From the NCBI RefSeq assembly GCF_900113115.1, contig NZ_FOOF01000018.1, positions 1-64,000 of the forward strand: a DNA stretch of 64,000 nucleotides, written 5' to 3'. Numbering within the stretch: the first letter of the stretch is position 1; each line of letters begins with the position of its first letter. Positions 41,533 through 51,128 of the stretch are shown here, piece by piece. The notes under the pieces were generated by a model. It made no database searches. It saw only the letters and a program-made list of their open reading frames with translations, and was not told the DNA's origin. Position numbers and translations under genes: made by a program. The stretch is from Duganella sp. CF458. GTDB lineage: Bacteria; Pseudomonadota; Gammaproteobacteria; Burkholderiales; Burkholderiaceae_D.

Positions 41533-44367
41533 TCAATAAATCGTGGCTGGGCGTTCGGGATCATGCCGCGGCGCCGATAACGGCAGGTCCAGCGTGAAGG
41601 TGGTGCCTGCGGCGCTGCTGTCGACGGCGATCTGGCCGCCCAGCAGGGAAGTGACGATGTTATAACTGATCGACAGTCCCAGTCCCGAGCCGCCTTGCCC
41701 CAGCTTGGTGGTGAAAAACGGGTCGAAGATGCGCGTCAGGTTTTCCGGCGCGATGCCGCCGCCGTCGTCGCTGAATGATATCAGCACGCGGCCTTCGGCC
41801 GGCGTGGTCGCCAGCAGGCGCAGTTGGCCGCCTTCGCGGCCGTCGAAGGCATGCAGCAGGGCGTTGTTGATCAGGTTCGTGATGACCTGGCCGAAGGGCC
41901 CGGGATAGCTGTCCAGCATGATCAGTTCCGGCACCGCGAATTCGATCTTGTGGGCGTCCTTGCGGATGCGGTTCATCACCGTGGCCACCACTTCGTGCGT
42001 CACCTGGTGCAGGTTGAAGATGCGGCGCTGCTCGGTGGTGCGGTCGACCGCCACCTGCTTGAAGCTCGATACCAGGTCCGCCGCGCTGTGCAGGCCGCGC
42101 ATCACCAGGGTGGACGCCTTGCGCGCGTCGTCGATGTAGGACAGCAGTTCCGACTTGCGCAGCCCGCGGCCATTGACGGCGTCTTCCAGCGCGGTGGTTT
42201 TCTGTTCCAGCGTGCTGGCGATCAGCAGGCTGTTGCCGATCGGTGTATTCAGTTCGTGCGCCACGCCCGCCATCAGCGCGCCCAAGGCCGCCAGCTTTTG
42301 CTGCGACACCAGTTGCGACTGGGCTTCCTGGAGCTGCCGGTAGGCCAGGGCGTTGTCGAGGGCGATCGCGCCGTAGGCGCACAGTGTGCGGAAAATCAGG
42401 CGCTCGCGTTCACCGTAGGCGTTGGCGTGCATGGCCTGCACCGTCATCACGCCCAATACCCGTTCGCCTACCAGCAGCGGCACGTACAGGGCGCTGCGGC
42501 TGGCCGCGGTACCGGGCGTGACGGTGCTGTCGCGCTCGGCCGGGATCTGGTCCATGTACACCTCGCGCCGTTCGCGCAGGCATTGCGCGGTATATGCCGT
42601 GGGGTGGTCGAGCGCGATCGCGTTGCGGGGCAGGGCCTGGCCGGCCTCCACGCCGAAGGCGCGCTCCAGCTGGCTGCCGGAGGGATCGACCAGGTAGACC
42701 GCGAAGGTATTGGCCGACAGCAGGGCGTGGGTATGGCGGTCCAGGGCCTGGAATACGGCGCCGGCGTCGAGGTGGGTGGTGATCTCCTGGCCGATGGCGG
42801 ACAGGCGCTCCAGCAGTTTGCTGGTCTGCTGCAGCACTTCGGCGCGACGCGCCTCGGACATGGCCAGTTCGCGGTGATGCAAGCCTTCCGCGCGCGCCTG
42901 CTCCGTCTGGTGGTGCACCTGCATGGCGATGGCGCGGCTGGTGGCTTCCAGGGTGTGGGTCTTCTCGCGCGCGGCGCTGGCGGCAGTCGCCATTTCATAG
43001 GCGCGGGCAAAATCGCCCAGGCGTGCATATTCGGCGCCCAGGGCGTCGTACAGGTCGCCCGGCACCGTATAACCCTTGATGGTCTGCGCCGCTTCCAGCG
43101 CCTTGTGCAGGTAATGCAGGCGCGCGTTCGGCGCTCCCATGCCGGGCGGCGCCGACAACTGGAGTTGGCCGTGGATCAATGCCAGGACGCGCAACGCGGC
43201 GATATGGTGGAAGGCATTGTGGTGGCGCGCCGCGCGCTCCACCGCCAGCAGCGCCATGTCCAGCGCTTCCAGCGAACGATTGAGGTAGCTCAGGGCATGT
43301 GCCTGGCCGCGCAGCGCGACGATCTTGAAGTCGCCCTGCTGCAGCGCTTCGGCACGGTCCGACAGGCGCTGGAAGGCGTCCAGCGCTTCGCCGTAGTCTT
43401 TCTTGTCCAGGCACAGTTCCCCCAGGTGCTGCAGGGCGATGGCGTAGGTGCGGCCATTGGCTTGCGGCGCCAGGATCACCAGCGCTTCGCGCAGCAATTC
43501 CTCCGCCGCATCCAGGCGGCCCAGGCGGCGCACGATGTCCGCCGTGTGCACCAGGCAGGAGGCGATGCTGCGCGGCCAGCCGGTGGGCTTGGCCAGCTCC
43601 ATGGCGCGCTGCATCCATTCCAGCCCGGAATGGTGGTCGTTCAGCTGCGAGAATTTTTCCGCGATATTGATGGCGGCGGTGGCGGCAGCGCGGATCTGGC
43701 CCGTTTCCAGTGCCGCCTCGTAGCTGCGGATGTAGAAGCCGGCGGAATTGCCGATGTCGCCACTCTGGCTGGCGGCGATGGCGAAGAAATCGTTGATCCA
43801 GCAATCGACGCTCGGCGGCACATCTTCGGCAAGGTCGAAGCGCGAGCCCCAGCGCTCAGTCGCGGCGTGCAGGTCGCCCAATGCCGCCCAGCGTGCCTGG
43901 ACTGCATCGGCGATGGCGGCGCGCTGCCGGTCGCCGGCCTTATGCGCCCACAGGGAACAGGCTTCCAGTTCCGCATCGCGCTGGCCATGGTTGCCGCGGT
44001 CGACCGAGATCCAGGCTCTCAGCCAATGGGTGTCGGCGCGGCCGATGCAGTCGTCATGGGTTTCGAATGCCTCCATGGCGCGCGCCGCCAGGGCCCAGGC
44101 GGCGTCGAGCTCTCCCTGCAGCCAGCGGATTTCGCCGTCGATCAGCAGCAGGCGCGCTTCCAGGCAGGCGCGTCCAAGGTCCGGCAGTTGTGCCGCGGAT
44201 GCCAGGGCGGCCGCTTCGCGCGCCAATTCCTGCGCGCGCTTGCCGTCACGCTGCCGGAGATGCCAGGCCAGGGGCAGCAGCACTGGAAGCCGCATGACGC
44301 CACGCAATGGCAGGAGCTCAAGCTCCCACTGCGCCACGGCATCGTCATCGGCAAACAGAAGCTGCAT
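41533..44367 (-). CDS. TPR-GAF sensor histidine kinase
   Basis: A 944-residue soluble kinase with no signal peptide or clear membrane span. Residues 1-500 are helical TPR-like repeats. A coiled segment (REKTHTLEATSRAIAMQ) leads to a GAF domain (AVYLVDPSGSQLERAFGV through ERERLIFRTLCAYGAIALDNA). HisKA has the phospho-His in GVAHELNTPIGN, followed by HATPase with N, G1 and G2 boxes (NLINNALLHAFDG, DDGGGIAPENL and GGSGLGLSI). The start at 44367 gives an 11-base gap after rsgA; a longer frame would overlap rsgA. The partner response regulator is not adjacent. The stimulus is unknown. Confidence 0.85.
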   Translation of the reverse strand: MQLLFADDDAVAQWELELLPLRGVMRLPVLLPLAWHLRQRDGKRAQELAREAAALASAAQLPDLGRACLEARLLLIDGEIRWLQGELDAAWALAARAMEAFETHDDCIGRADTHWLRAWISVDRGNHGQRDAELEACSLWAHKAGDRQRAAIADAVQARWAALGDLHAATERWGSRFDLAEDVPPSVDCWINDFFAIAASQSGDIGNSAGFYIRSYEAALETGQIRAAATAAINIAEKFSQLNDHHSGLEWMQRAMELAKPTGWPRSIASCLVHTADIVRRLGRLDAAEELLREALVILAPQANGRTYAIALQHLGELCLDKKDYGEALDAFQRLSDRAEALQQGDFKIVALRGQAHALSYLNRSLEALDMALLAVERAARHHNAFHHIAALRVLALIHGQLQLSAPPGMGAPNARLHYLHKALEAAQTIKGYTVPGDLYDALGAEYARLGDFARAYEMATAASAAREKTHTLEATSRAIAMQVHHQTEQARAEGLHHRELAMSEARRAEVLQQTSKLLERLSAIGQEITTHLDAGAVFQALDRHTHALLSANTFAVYLVDPSGSQLERAFGVEAGQALPRNAIALDHPTAYTAQCLRERREVYMDQIPAERDSTVTPGTAASRSALYVPLLVGERVLGVMTVQAMHANAYGERERLIFRTLCAYGAIALDNALAYRQLQEAQSQLVSQQKLAALGALMAGVAHELNTPIGNSLLIASTLEQKTTALEDAVNGRGLRKSELLSYIDDARKASTLVMRGLHSAADLVSSFKQVAVDRTTEQRRIFNLHQVTHEVVATVMNRIRKDAHKIEFAVPELIMLDSYPGPFGQVITNLINNALLHAFDGREGGQLRLLATTPAEGRVLISFSDDGGGIAPENLTRIFDPFFTTKLGQGGSGLGLSISYNIVTSLLGGQIAVDSSAAGTTFTLDLPLSAPRHDPERPATIY

Positions 44368-44378
44368 CGGCGTCCCGG

Positions 44379-45278
44379 TCAATAGAGCGTTTGCGAGGAC
44401 TCGTGCAATAACTGGCCGTAAAGCGTATGCCGCATTTTCGCGATCTTGCCTTCGTTGACGGCCTCCAGCACCGCGCATTGGGGCTCGCTCAAATGCCGGC
44501 AATTGTAGAACCGGCAGCCGCCCAGGTAGGGCTGGAAATCGCGGAAGGCCCGCTCCAGCATGCCTTCGCTCAGGTGGTACAGGCCGAACTCCTGGAAACC
44601 CGGCGAATCGATCACGCTTGATTCGGGGCCCACGTGGTACAGGCGGGTGAAGGTGGTGGTGTGCTTGCCGGTGTCGAGCGCCTCGCTGATCTCGCGCGTG
44701 GCGATATCGGCGTCCGGCACCAGGATGTTGATCAGCGAAGACTTGCCCATGCCCGATTGCCCGATCAGGATCGAGGAATGCCCCTGCAGCAGCGGCGCCA
44801 GGGTGGCGCCGGTCTGCTCCGGCTGGCCGGTGGCCGACACTTCGATCACTTCATAGCCCATGGCCGAATACACCTGCAGGCGCTTGCGGGCGTGCTCCAG
44901 CATCTCAGTCACGTCAACCTTGTTCAGCAGCAGGCGCACGTGGATGCCGGCCGCTTCCGCCGCCACCAGGGCGCGCGATACCAGGTCGTCCGAGAAGCTC
45001 GGCTCCGTGGCGACCACGATGAACAATTGGTCCACATTGGCCGCCAACAGCTTGGACTTGTACTGGTCGGAACGGTACAGCAGCGTCTTGCGCTCCTGGA
45101 TATTGTCGATCACCGCCTGGTCGGGCGAGGTCAGGGTCAGGTCGACGAAATCGCCGACCGCCACATTGGTCTTCTTGCCGCGCGTGACGCATTGCAGGCG
45201 CTGGCCTTCCGCTTCCGCCAGGTAGTGGCGGCCGTGGGCTGCGATGATGGTGCCGGTTCGTTTGGTCCCCTTGCTCAT
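44379..45278 (-). CDS. rsgA: Ribosome small-subunit GTPase A
   Basis: A 299-residue circularly permuted GTPase. An N-terminal OB fold (GKKTNVAVGDFV) is followed by NKVD, then GQSGMGKSSLIN (P-loop) and DSPGFQEFGL, the permuted motif order of RsgA. A zinc-knuckle segment (YLGGCRFYNCRHLSEPQCAV) completes it. It checks 30S maturation. It overlaps the upstream dehydratase gene by 4 bases. Confidence 0.97.
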   Translation of the reverse strand: MSKGTKRTGTIIAAHGRHYLAEAEGQRLQCVTRGKKTNVAVGDFVDLTLTSPDQAVIDNIQERKTLLYRSDQYKSKLLAANVDQLFIVVATEPSFSDDLVSRALVAAEAAGIHVRLLLNKVDVTEMLEHARKRLQVYSAMGYEVIEVSATGQPEQTGATLAPLLQGHSSILIGQSGMGKSSLINILVPDADIATREISEALDTGKHTTTFTRLYHVGPESSVIDSPGFQEFGLYHLSEGMLERAFRDFQPYLGGCRFYNCRHLSEPQCAVLEAVNEGKIAKMRHTLYGQLLHESSQTLY

Positions 45279-45628
45279 GCCTGGCCCAGTGCATCGGCCT
45301 TGGCGGCGCAGATGAAATCGTTGATCGACAAGCCGTTGACCGAGTGCGTGTCATAGCGCACCTGGCAAGTCTTGTAGCCCACTACCAGCTCGGGGTGGTG
45401 GTCTTCGCGGTGGGAGATGTAGGCCAGTGCATTCACGAAGGCCATGGTCTCGTGGTAGTTGTTGAAGCCGAAAGTGTTCACCAGCTTGCCGCTGGCCATG
45501 CTCCAGCCATCCAGCAACTGGCACAGGCGCAGCGCTTCGGCTGCATCCAGGGCTTGCGTCTGGTGGCTGCAGCGCAGGGTGCGCAGGTCGGCCGCGGTGT
45601 GGATATTCGCTGTCATTGGCGCATTCAT
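45275..45628 (-). CDS. phhB: Pterin-4a-carbinolamine dehydratase
   Basis: A 117-residue protein of the PCD/DCoH family: GKLVNTFGFNNYHETMAFVN and the catalytic HREDHHPELVVGY. It recycles the 4a-carbinolamine form of tetrahydrobiopterin, normally serving phenylalanine hydroxylase. That partner gene is not nearby; the gene is embedded between M48 peptidase and rsgA with 4-base overlaps on both sides. Confidence 0.93.
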   Translation of the reverse strand: MNAPMTANIHTAADLRTLRCSHQTQALDAAEALRLCQLLDGWSMASGKLVNTFGFNNYHETMAFVNALAYISHREDHHPELVVGYKTCQVRYDTHSVNGLSINDFICAAKADALGQA

Positions 45629-46896
45629 TGGGAAACCGCCAGGTTGAGTTGACGGATCCGCACGCTGGCGGGCGGGTGCGAATCGTAAAAGGCCGAATGC
45701 AGCGGGTCAGGCGTCAGGGTCGACGCATTATCCTCGTACATCTTGACCAGCGCCGACACCAGGTCGCGCGCGTCGGTATGCTTGGCGGCGAAGGCATCGG
45801 CCTCGAATTCGTGCTTGCGCGAGGTGAGCGATGTCAGCGGGCCAAACAGGAAGGTAAAGACCGGCAGCACCAGCATGAACAGCAGCAGCGCCAGTGCGTC
45901 GTTGGCCTGGCCGGGCACGATGATCGGGTTCACGCCCAGGCCGGTGTAGAACCAGAGCTGGCCTTTCAGGTAGCCCAGCAAGGCCAGGAAGCCAAGCGAC
46001 AGGCCGAACATCACCACGATGCGCTTGACGATGTGTTTCAGCTTGAAGTGGCCCAGTTCGTGCGCCAGTACCGCTTCCACTTCCTGCGGCGACAGGCTCG
46101 ACACCAGGGTGTCGTAGAACACGATGCGCTTGGCCGCGCCGAAGCCGGAGAAGTAGGCGTTGCCGTGCGCGCTGCGCTTGGAACCGTCCATCACGAACAG
46201 GCCTTTGGAAGCAAAGCCCACGCGCGCCATCAAGCCTTCGATGCGCTGTTTCAGCGATTCGTCGGCCAACGGCGTGAATTTGTTGAACAGCGGAGCGATC
46301 AGGTTGGGGTAGAGCGCCATCACCAGCAGCTGGAAGCCGCACCACACGAACCAGGCGTACAGCCACCACAGGCTGCCGGCTTTTTGCATCAGCACCAGGA
46401 TCACCCACACCAGCGGCAGGCCGATCACGGTGGCGATGCCGACGCCTTTGACCAGGTCCAGGAAGAACAGGCGCTTGCTCATCTTGTTGAAGCCGAAGCG
46501 CTCTTCCAAGGTGAACTGGCGATAGTAATCGAGCGGCAGGTCGATCAGGCCCGACACCATGCCAAAGGCGACAATCAGCCCGAGCTGGTAAGCCATGCCG
46601 CCCCCAGTCAGGTTGAACAAAGTCGCCGACAGCCATTGCAGGCCGCCCAGGAAGGTAAATCCGATCAGCGCACTGCTCGAAATGAGCATATTCACCAGGC
46701 CCAGCTTGGTGCGCGCGATGGTGTAGTCGGCGGCTTTCTGGTGGGCGGCAAGGGGGATCTTTTCCGCGAATTCAGCCGGCACGGCGGCGCGGTTCTGCAG
46801 CACATGGCGGATGTGGCGCGAGGCGAGCCAGAAGCGCACCGCCACGGTCAATGTTAAAAATGCAACGAACAAAAACGAAAACGCGTGTGAATACAT
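45625..46896 (-). CDS. M48-family (Ste24-type) membrane metallopeptidase
   Basis: A 423-residue inner-membrane zinc peptidase. Several transmembrane helices flank the active site HELGHFKLKH (HExxH), with the third ligand Glu in FEADAFAAKH. It resembles CAAX prenyl protease 1 (Ste24) but acts in bacteria on misfolded or membrane proteins. The start at 46896 is 58 bases from orn on the other strand, so they share a divergent promoter region. It overlaps the pterin dehydratase gene by 4 bases. Confidence 0.94.
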   Translation of the reverse strand: MYSHAFSFLFVAFLTLTVAVRFWLASRHIRHVLQNRAAVPAEFAEKIPLAAHQKAADYTIARTKLGLVNMLISSSALIGFTFLGGLQWLSATLFNLTGGGMAYQLGLIVAFGMVSGLIDLPLDYYRQFTLEERFGFNKMSKRLFFLDLVKGVGIATVIGLPLVWVILVLMQKAGSLWWLYAWFVWCGFQLLVMALYPNLIAPLFNKFTPLADESLKQRIEGLMARVGFASKGLFVMDGSKRSAHGNAYFSGFGAAKRIVFYDTLVSSLSPQEVEAVLAHELGHFKLKHIVKRIVVMFGLSLGFLALLGYLKGQLWFYTGLGVNPIIVPGQANDALALLLFMLVLPVFTFLFGPLTSLTSRKHEFEADAFAAKHTDARDLVSALVKMYEDNASTLTPDPLHSAFYDSHPPASVRIRQLNLAVSQ

Positions 46897-46954
46897 TCTG
46901 TGCCTGTGAGAAAATGGCGGATTAATCCTGCCTTATATTGTCTTAGAGAGAATT

Positions 46955-47542
46955 ATGTCACAAGCGAACGACACCCCGGCAACCCCGGCCACCCCGCAGC
47001 GCCCGAATGAAATGAACCTGGTGTGGGTCGACATGGAGATGACCGGCCTGGAGCCTGAGACCGACCGCATTATCGAAGTGGCAATGGTGGTCACCGACAT
47101 GCACCTGAACGTGCTGGCCGAAGGCCCGGTGTTGGCAATCCACCAGTCGGACGAAACGCTGGACAAGATGGACGCCTGGAACAAGGGCACCCACGGCCGC
47201 TCCGGCCTGATCGAGCGCGTGAAAGCGTCGACCGTGAGCGAGGCGCAAGCCGAAGCCGAACTGATCGCCTTCATGCGCCAATGGGTCCCGAACGGCAAAT
47301 CGCCAATGTGCGGCAACACCATCGGCCAGGACCGCCGCTTCATGGTCAAGTACATGCCGAAGCTGGAAGCGTTCTTCCACTATCGCAATATCGACGTCTC
47401 GACCCTGAAAGAACTGGGCCGCCGCTGGAAGCCCGACATGGTCGCCGGCTTCAAGAAAGCGCAAAAACACACCGCCCTGGCCGACATCGTCGAATCGATC
47501 GAAGAACTGAAGTACTACCGCGAAAACTTCATCAAGCTGTAA
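46955..47542 (+). CDS. orn: Oligoribonuclease
   Basis: A 195-residue 3'-5' exoribonuclease of the DEDDh class: LVWVDMEMTGLEPETD (DED), the middle GNTIGQDRRFM, and KAQKHTALADIVESIEEL with H and D. It degrades di- to pentanucleotides, including pGpG from c-di-GMP turnover, which is relevant beside a Wsp system. GAGAG lies 7 bases before the start. A Thr/Pro/Ala N-terminal tail (ATPATPQRP) is longer than in E. coli Orn. Confidence 0.97.
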   Translation: MSQANDTPATPATPQRPNEMNLVWVDMEMTGLEPETDRIIEVAMVVTDMHLNVLAEGPVLAIHQSDETLDKMDAWNKGTHGRSGLIERVKASTVSEAQAEAELIAFMRQWVPNGKSPMCGNTIGQDRRFMVKYMPKLEAFFHYRNIDVSTLKELGRRWKPDMVAGFKKAQKHTALADIVESIEELKYYRENFIKL

Positions 47543-47552
47543 TTGCCGCAAC

Positions 47553-47589
47553 AAATGTCCACCCGGGGTCAGGAACCAAGTGGACATTT
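47553..47589. repeat. Inverted repeat after orn with GGGGTCAG in the loop
   Basis: AAATGTCCAC (47553-47562) and GTGGACATTT (47580-47589) form a 10-bp stem with a 17-base loop that contains GGGGTCAG. It lies between the convergent stops of orn and the ABC permease. It shares the GGGGTCAG motif with the repeat at 30505. Confidence 0.8.
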
Positions 47590-47600
47590 CGCCTTGCGGG

Positions 47601-48956
47601 TTAGCCCACTACACGGGCAGTGCGGCGCAGGCCCAGGAACAGGGCTGCCGCGGAGAGCGCCGCCAGTGCGGCGACCAGTGGCCAGGGCGGAACCCCGTCC
47701 CCGCCCGCAGGCGAGTACACCGGCAGGCGTGCGAAGTCGGCCGGGCCAAACGGCTTCCCGTTGAAGACGTAAGGATAGAAGTGGCGCCGTACCCGCTCGT
47801 GGTAGGCCGCCACGCGATCCAGGTAGGCCAGCCGCGCCTCCATGTCGCTGCCGGCCAGCCGGTGCATTAGTACCTGCACGTTCACACCCGCCAGCAGCAG
47901 GCCTGCATGTCGCGTCCATTCTTCACGCGACCATAGCGCACGGCGGTACTGCGCCGCCTGGGCCGACACCATGTCATCTCCAGCCTGGTGCATCGCGTAA
48001 TACCATTTCCAGTGAAAGCCTTCCGGCAGGGGCGCAGTGTCCTTCCATTCCGGATGCGTACCGAAGAAGCGCTGCATCGTTTCGTCCCGCGGCGTATCCC
48101 ATGCCGTATGCACGGCCTGGCGCTGTGCCAGCGCCAATTCAGCGCCTTGTGCGACCGGAAGTGCGCGCTCCAGCGCGGCGTTGACTGCCGTCGGCAGCAC
48201 CAGCGCAAGCAGCACGAAGGCGGCCAGCAGCAGTGCGGCGCCGGCGGCCGCGTTGCGCGCCACGGCTGCGCCCCAGGCAGCCAGACCGCACCAGAAGGCG
48301 ACGTACAGCAGGGCGGCCACGGCCAACATGGCGGTTTCGCCGGCAGCAGCCCGGGACAGAAGCGCACCCAGGGCCAGCGGCAGCAGCAAGGCGGCGGCAA
48401 CCAGCGCAAGGCGCAGCACAATCCGCCGCCGCCACAGCGCACCGGACTCGCCGGGAAGGGATGACAGCAGCCGCAATCGTCCCGCTTCGCGTTCCCCGCT
48501 GACCAGGTCGTGCATCAGCGCGATGATGAACAGGGGCGCGAGGTAGACCAGCACGAAAGCAAAATCGAAGCGCCCCGGCGCCGCCAGCTCCGGGTTGAAG
48601 GCCTCCGATTCGTAGAGCTGCGCCTGCAAGCCCAAGGCGCGCACCTGCAGCGCGAAAGGCTGGACGTCGCGCTGGCCGATGGCGGCGAAAGCCAACGGCG
48701 CCGCGGGGGAGAAGGTCAGGTGCGGCGTGTAGTAGGCCGTGAGCCCGGCATCGCCGTCGGCGGGCTGGCGCCCCGCCCGCTCGGCAAGGTCGGCGGCGTG
48801 GACCGCTGCAATCCGCTCCAGCGCTACCCGCTGCGCAGCCACCGTCCGCATGCCGTTCCAGACCGCCAGTGCGGACAACAGTGCCAGCACCGCAAGCGCC
48901 GCGATTGCAGGCCGCGCGCGTAACAGCAGCAGGATTTCAAACTTCCAGTTCTTCAT
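47601..48956 (-). CDS. ABC-2 type permease (DUF3526-like), second
   Basis: A 451-residue inner-membrane protein. A first helix near residues 17-33 is followed by a long periplasmic domain, a cluster of five or so helices (around 130-310), and a C-terminal helix. Sequence and topology match the DUF3526/ABC-2 permease group also represented by the preceding gene. Its start overlaps the stop of that gene by one base (TGATG), indicating coupling. The two probably form one heterodimer driven by the ATPase at 50386. The substrate is unknown. Confidence 0.8.
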   Translation of the reverse strand: MKNWKFEILLLLRARPAIAALAVLALLSALAVWNGMRTVAAQRVALERIAAVHAADLAERAGRQPADGDAGLTAYYTPHLTFSPAAPLAFAAIGQRDVQPFALQVRALGLQAQLYESEAFNPELAAPGRFDFAFVLVYLAPLFIIALMHDLVSGEREAGRLRLLSSLPGESGALWRRRIVLRLALVAAALLLPLALGALLSRAAAGETAMLAVAALLYVAFWCGLAAWGAAVARNAAAGAALLLAAFVLLALVLPTAVNAALERALPVAQGAELALAQRQAVHTAWDTPRDETMQRFFGTHPEWKDTAPLPEGFHWKWYYAMHQAGDDMVSAQAAQYRRALWSREEWTRHAGLLLAGVNVQVLMHRLAGSDMEARLAYLDRVAAYHERVRRHFYPYVFNGKPFGPADFARLPVYSPAGGDGVPPWPLVAALAALSAAALFLGLRRTARVVG

Positions 48957-50389
48957 CAGATTTTCCTTTCCAAACGGCGCGCTACATACAAGGCGGCCAG
49001 TGCTGCCGCGGCCAGCCAGCCGGCGAGAATGGCCAGTGCGGGCCAGACGCGCTGCGCGACGTTGCGTTCCAGCGGGGAGGGCGGGTGCCGGTAGCGCGGC
49101 AGGGCGCGCCAGTAATCGGCCGAAATGCGCTGGGCGCGGTCGTCGTGGTATTTCACTTTTTCGGCATGCAGGCGGTTCAGGGCCTGGATCAGGCGATAGC
49201 GATAGTCCTCGCCGGCCAGCAGGAAGCGTTCATGCGCGCCGCGATCGGTATCGGCCAAGGCTGCCGACATGCTGCGCAGGGCCAGCAGCGGCACCGCCAT
49301 TGCCGCCGTATCCAGCAGGCTGCCCTGCATGGCCTGGCGCGCGAAGTCGCGCTGCATGCTGGACAGGAACAGCTCGCTGGTCAGCCGCTCGCCTTCTTCG
49401 ATCACCAGCCCCTTGTAGTTGACCGGCAGGTCTTCGACCTGGCTGACGCCATAGCGTTTCAACACGCTGTCGCGGAAATTCCTGAAATAGGGATCGTCCG
49501 GGTTATGGCTGTCGCCGATGCGGGCCAGTTCCGCGTGGACGGCAGCCTCCATTTCGATGCGGGTCGGGCGCGGCACCATGCCGGCTGCCACGTCGGGCAG
49601 CACGCGCGGCAGCAGTACGGCCATCAGGGCCCAGGCGCCGACCAGCAACAGCAGGGCATCGCGGGCCCGACGCGCCAGCGCCGACAGCAGGACTGCAGCG
49701 GCCGACCATAGCAGGAGGTAGGCGGCGTAGCCCAGTACCAGCCAGGCGGCCGGCTCGGCCAGCAGCGGATCCACCGCGGCAATCGCCGCCAGCGCAGCCA
49801 GCGCCGGTGCCGCCAGCAGCACGGCCAGGATGCCGTGCGCCGCCAGCTTGCCGGTCATCAGCGCGCCGCCGCTGACCCCATGCGCCAGCATCAGGCGCAG
49901 CTGTCCTCGTTCGCGCTCACGTGCCAGCGAGCCGAAGGCAAGGAACACCAGCAGCAAGGGTGCCAGCACCTGCAACACGAAGGCCGGCGTCAACTGGCCG
50001 AAGCGCAGCAGCAGGGAGGATTGGCCCGCATCGCTGAAGTTGGCGCTGTTCTGCCGATGCCCCTCCAGGTACAGCGTGCTGCCGGTGAAGGGCGCCACGC
50101 CGAAATCGAAAAAGGCAAGGGCGGTCAGGGGCCGGAACACGTAGTGCCCGTAATGCACCACACGGTGCGGATGGCGGTCCGGCTGGCTGTCCCACTGTTC
50201 ATCGGCATGGTGTTGCAGCCGTTGGCGCTGCGCTTCCACGCTGTGGGCGCGTTCCAGGCTGACCATGATGGCGGCCAGCGTCAAGACCAGCAGCAGGCCT
50301 GCCGCCGCGACAGCGACCTTGCTGCGCCGCAGGGCGCGCCATTCTTCGCATGCGACGCGCCAGGCGGTGGCCGAAAAAGCCGGCCTCAT
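48956..50389 (-). CDS. ABC-2 type permease (DUF3526-like), first
   Basis: A 477-residue membrane protein, with first helix VAVAAAGLLLVLTLAAIMV and a large extracytoplasmic domain followed by several helices. It is homologous in layout to the next gene (paired long-loop permeases). It overlaps the ATPase gene by 4 bases and the second permease by 1 base. Such paired DUF3526 permeases are seen in ABC exporter sets near TonB receptors. The transported compound cannot be told. Confidence 0.82.
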   Translation of the reverse strand: MRPAFSATAWRVACEEWRALRRSKVAVAAAGLLLVLTLAAIMVSLERAHSVEAQRQRLQHHADEQWDSQPDRHPHRVVHYGHYVFRPLTALAFFDFGVAPFTGSTLYLEGHRQNSANFSDAGQSSLLLRFGQLTPAFVLQVLAPLLLVFLAFGSLARERERGQLRLMLAHGVSGGALMTGKLAAHGILAVLLAAPALAALAAIAAVDPLLAEPAAWLVLGYAAYLLLWSAAAVLLSALARRARDALLLLVGAWALMAVLLPRVLPDVAAGMVPRPTRIEMEAAVHAELARIGDSHNPDDPYFRNFRDSVLKRYGVSQVEDLPVNYKGLVIEEGERLTSELFLSSMQRDFARQAMQGSLLDTAAMAVPLLALRSMSAALADTDRGAHERFLLAGEDYRYRLIQALNRLHAEKVKYHDDRAQRISADYWRALPRYRHPPSPLERNVAQRVWPALAILAGWLAAAALAALYVARRLERKI

Positions 50390-51111
50390 GCCGCCCTCCG
50401 CGCGTCGGCATAGCGCTGGAACAGCTGCTGCACGTCGAAGCGCTGCGGCCCTTGCGCGGACAGTTCATGCGCGATGCGGCCGCGGTCCAGGAAACCGATG
50501 CGGTCCGCCACTTCGGCCGCGCCCAGCAGGTCGTGCGTCACCATGAATACGGTGACGCCGTGTTCGCGCAGCTTGAGCAGCAGGGCATTGAATTCGCTGG
50601 TGGCGTGCGGGTCCAGGCCGGTCGTCGGTTCGTCCAGCAGCAGCACCGGCACCAGGCGTGCCACCGCCAGCGCGATCGCGACTTTCTGGCGCATGCCTTT
50701 GGAATAGCCGCCCAGGCGGCGCTCCCAGTCCGCCTGCGCCAACCCGACATCGTCAAGGGCGGCTTCGATGATGGCCGGCGCGGCGTCGGCCCCGCCCATG
50801 CGCAGCAGGTACTCAAGGTTCTCGCGTGCCGACAGGTGCTCGTACAGCGCCACGTTCTCCGGCACATAGGCCAGGCTGGCGCGTGCGGCCAGCGGCTCGA
50901 ACGCAGGATCGATGCCGCACACGCGCGCATAGCCGTCCAGCGGGCGTGCGAAGCCCAGGAAGGCGTTCAGGGTGGTGGATTTGCCGGCGCCATTGCCGCC
51001 CAACAGGGCGTAGATTTCGCCGCGCCTCACCTGCAGGTCGAGGCAGTCGAGTACCGTGGCCGTGCCATAGCGGACGGTCAGGCCCACAGTTTCAAGTGCG
51101 ATGTTGTTCAT
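50386..51111 (-). CDS. ABC transporter ATP-binding protein
   Basis: A 241-residue ATPase of the CcmA/NosF type. It has Walker A GGNGAGKST, a degenerate signature YSKGMRQKV in place of LSGGQ, Walker B VLLLDEPTTGLDP, and an H-switch FMVTHD. It pairs with the two permeases downstream (4-base overlap) and lies 17 bases after the TonB receptor gene. Confidence 0.93.
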   Translation of the reverse strand: MNNIALETVGLTVRYGTATVLDCLDLQVRRGEIYALLGGNGAGKSTTLNAFLGFARPLDGYARVCGIDPAFEPLAARASLAYVPENVALYEHLSARENLEYLLRMGGADAAPAIIEAALDDVGLAQADWERRLGGYSKGMRQKVAIALAVARLVPVLLLDEPTTGLDPHATSEFNALLLKLREHGVTVFMVTHDLLGAAEVADRIGFLDRGRIAHELSAQGPQRFDVQQLFQRYADARRAA

Positions 51112-51128
51112 GCGTGTTCTCCTTAAGG

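Noticed and set aside
41824..44385. An 853-residue plus-strand frame opposite the histidine kinase
   Set aside because: Antisense shadow of the kinase gene, which has intact H, N, G1 and G2 boxes.
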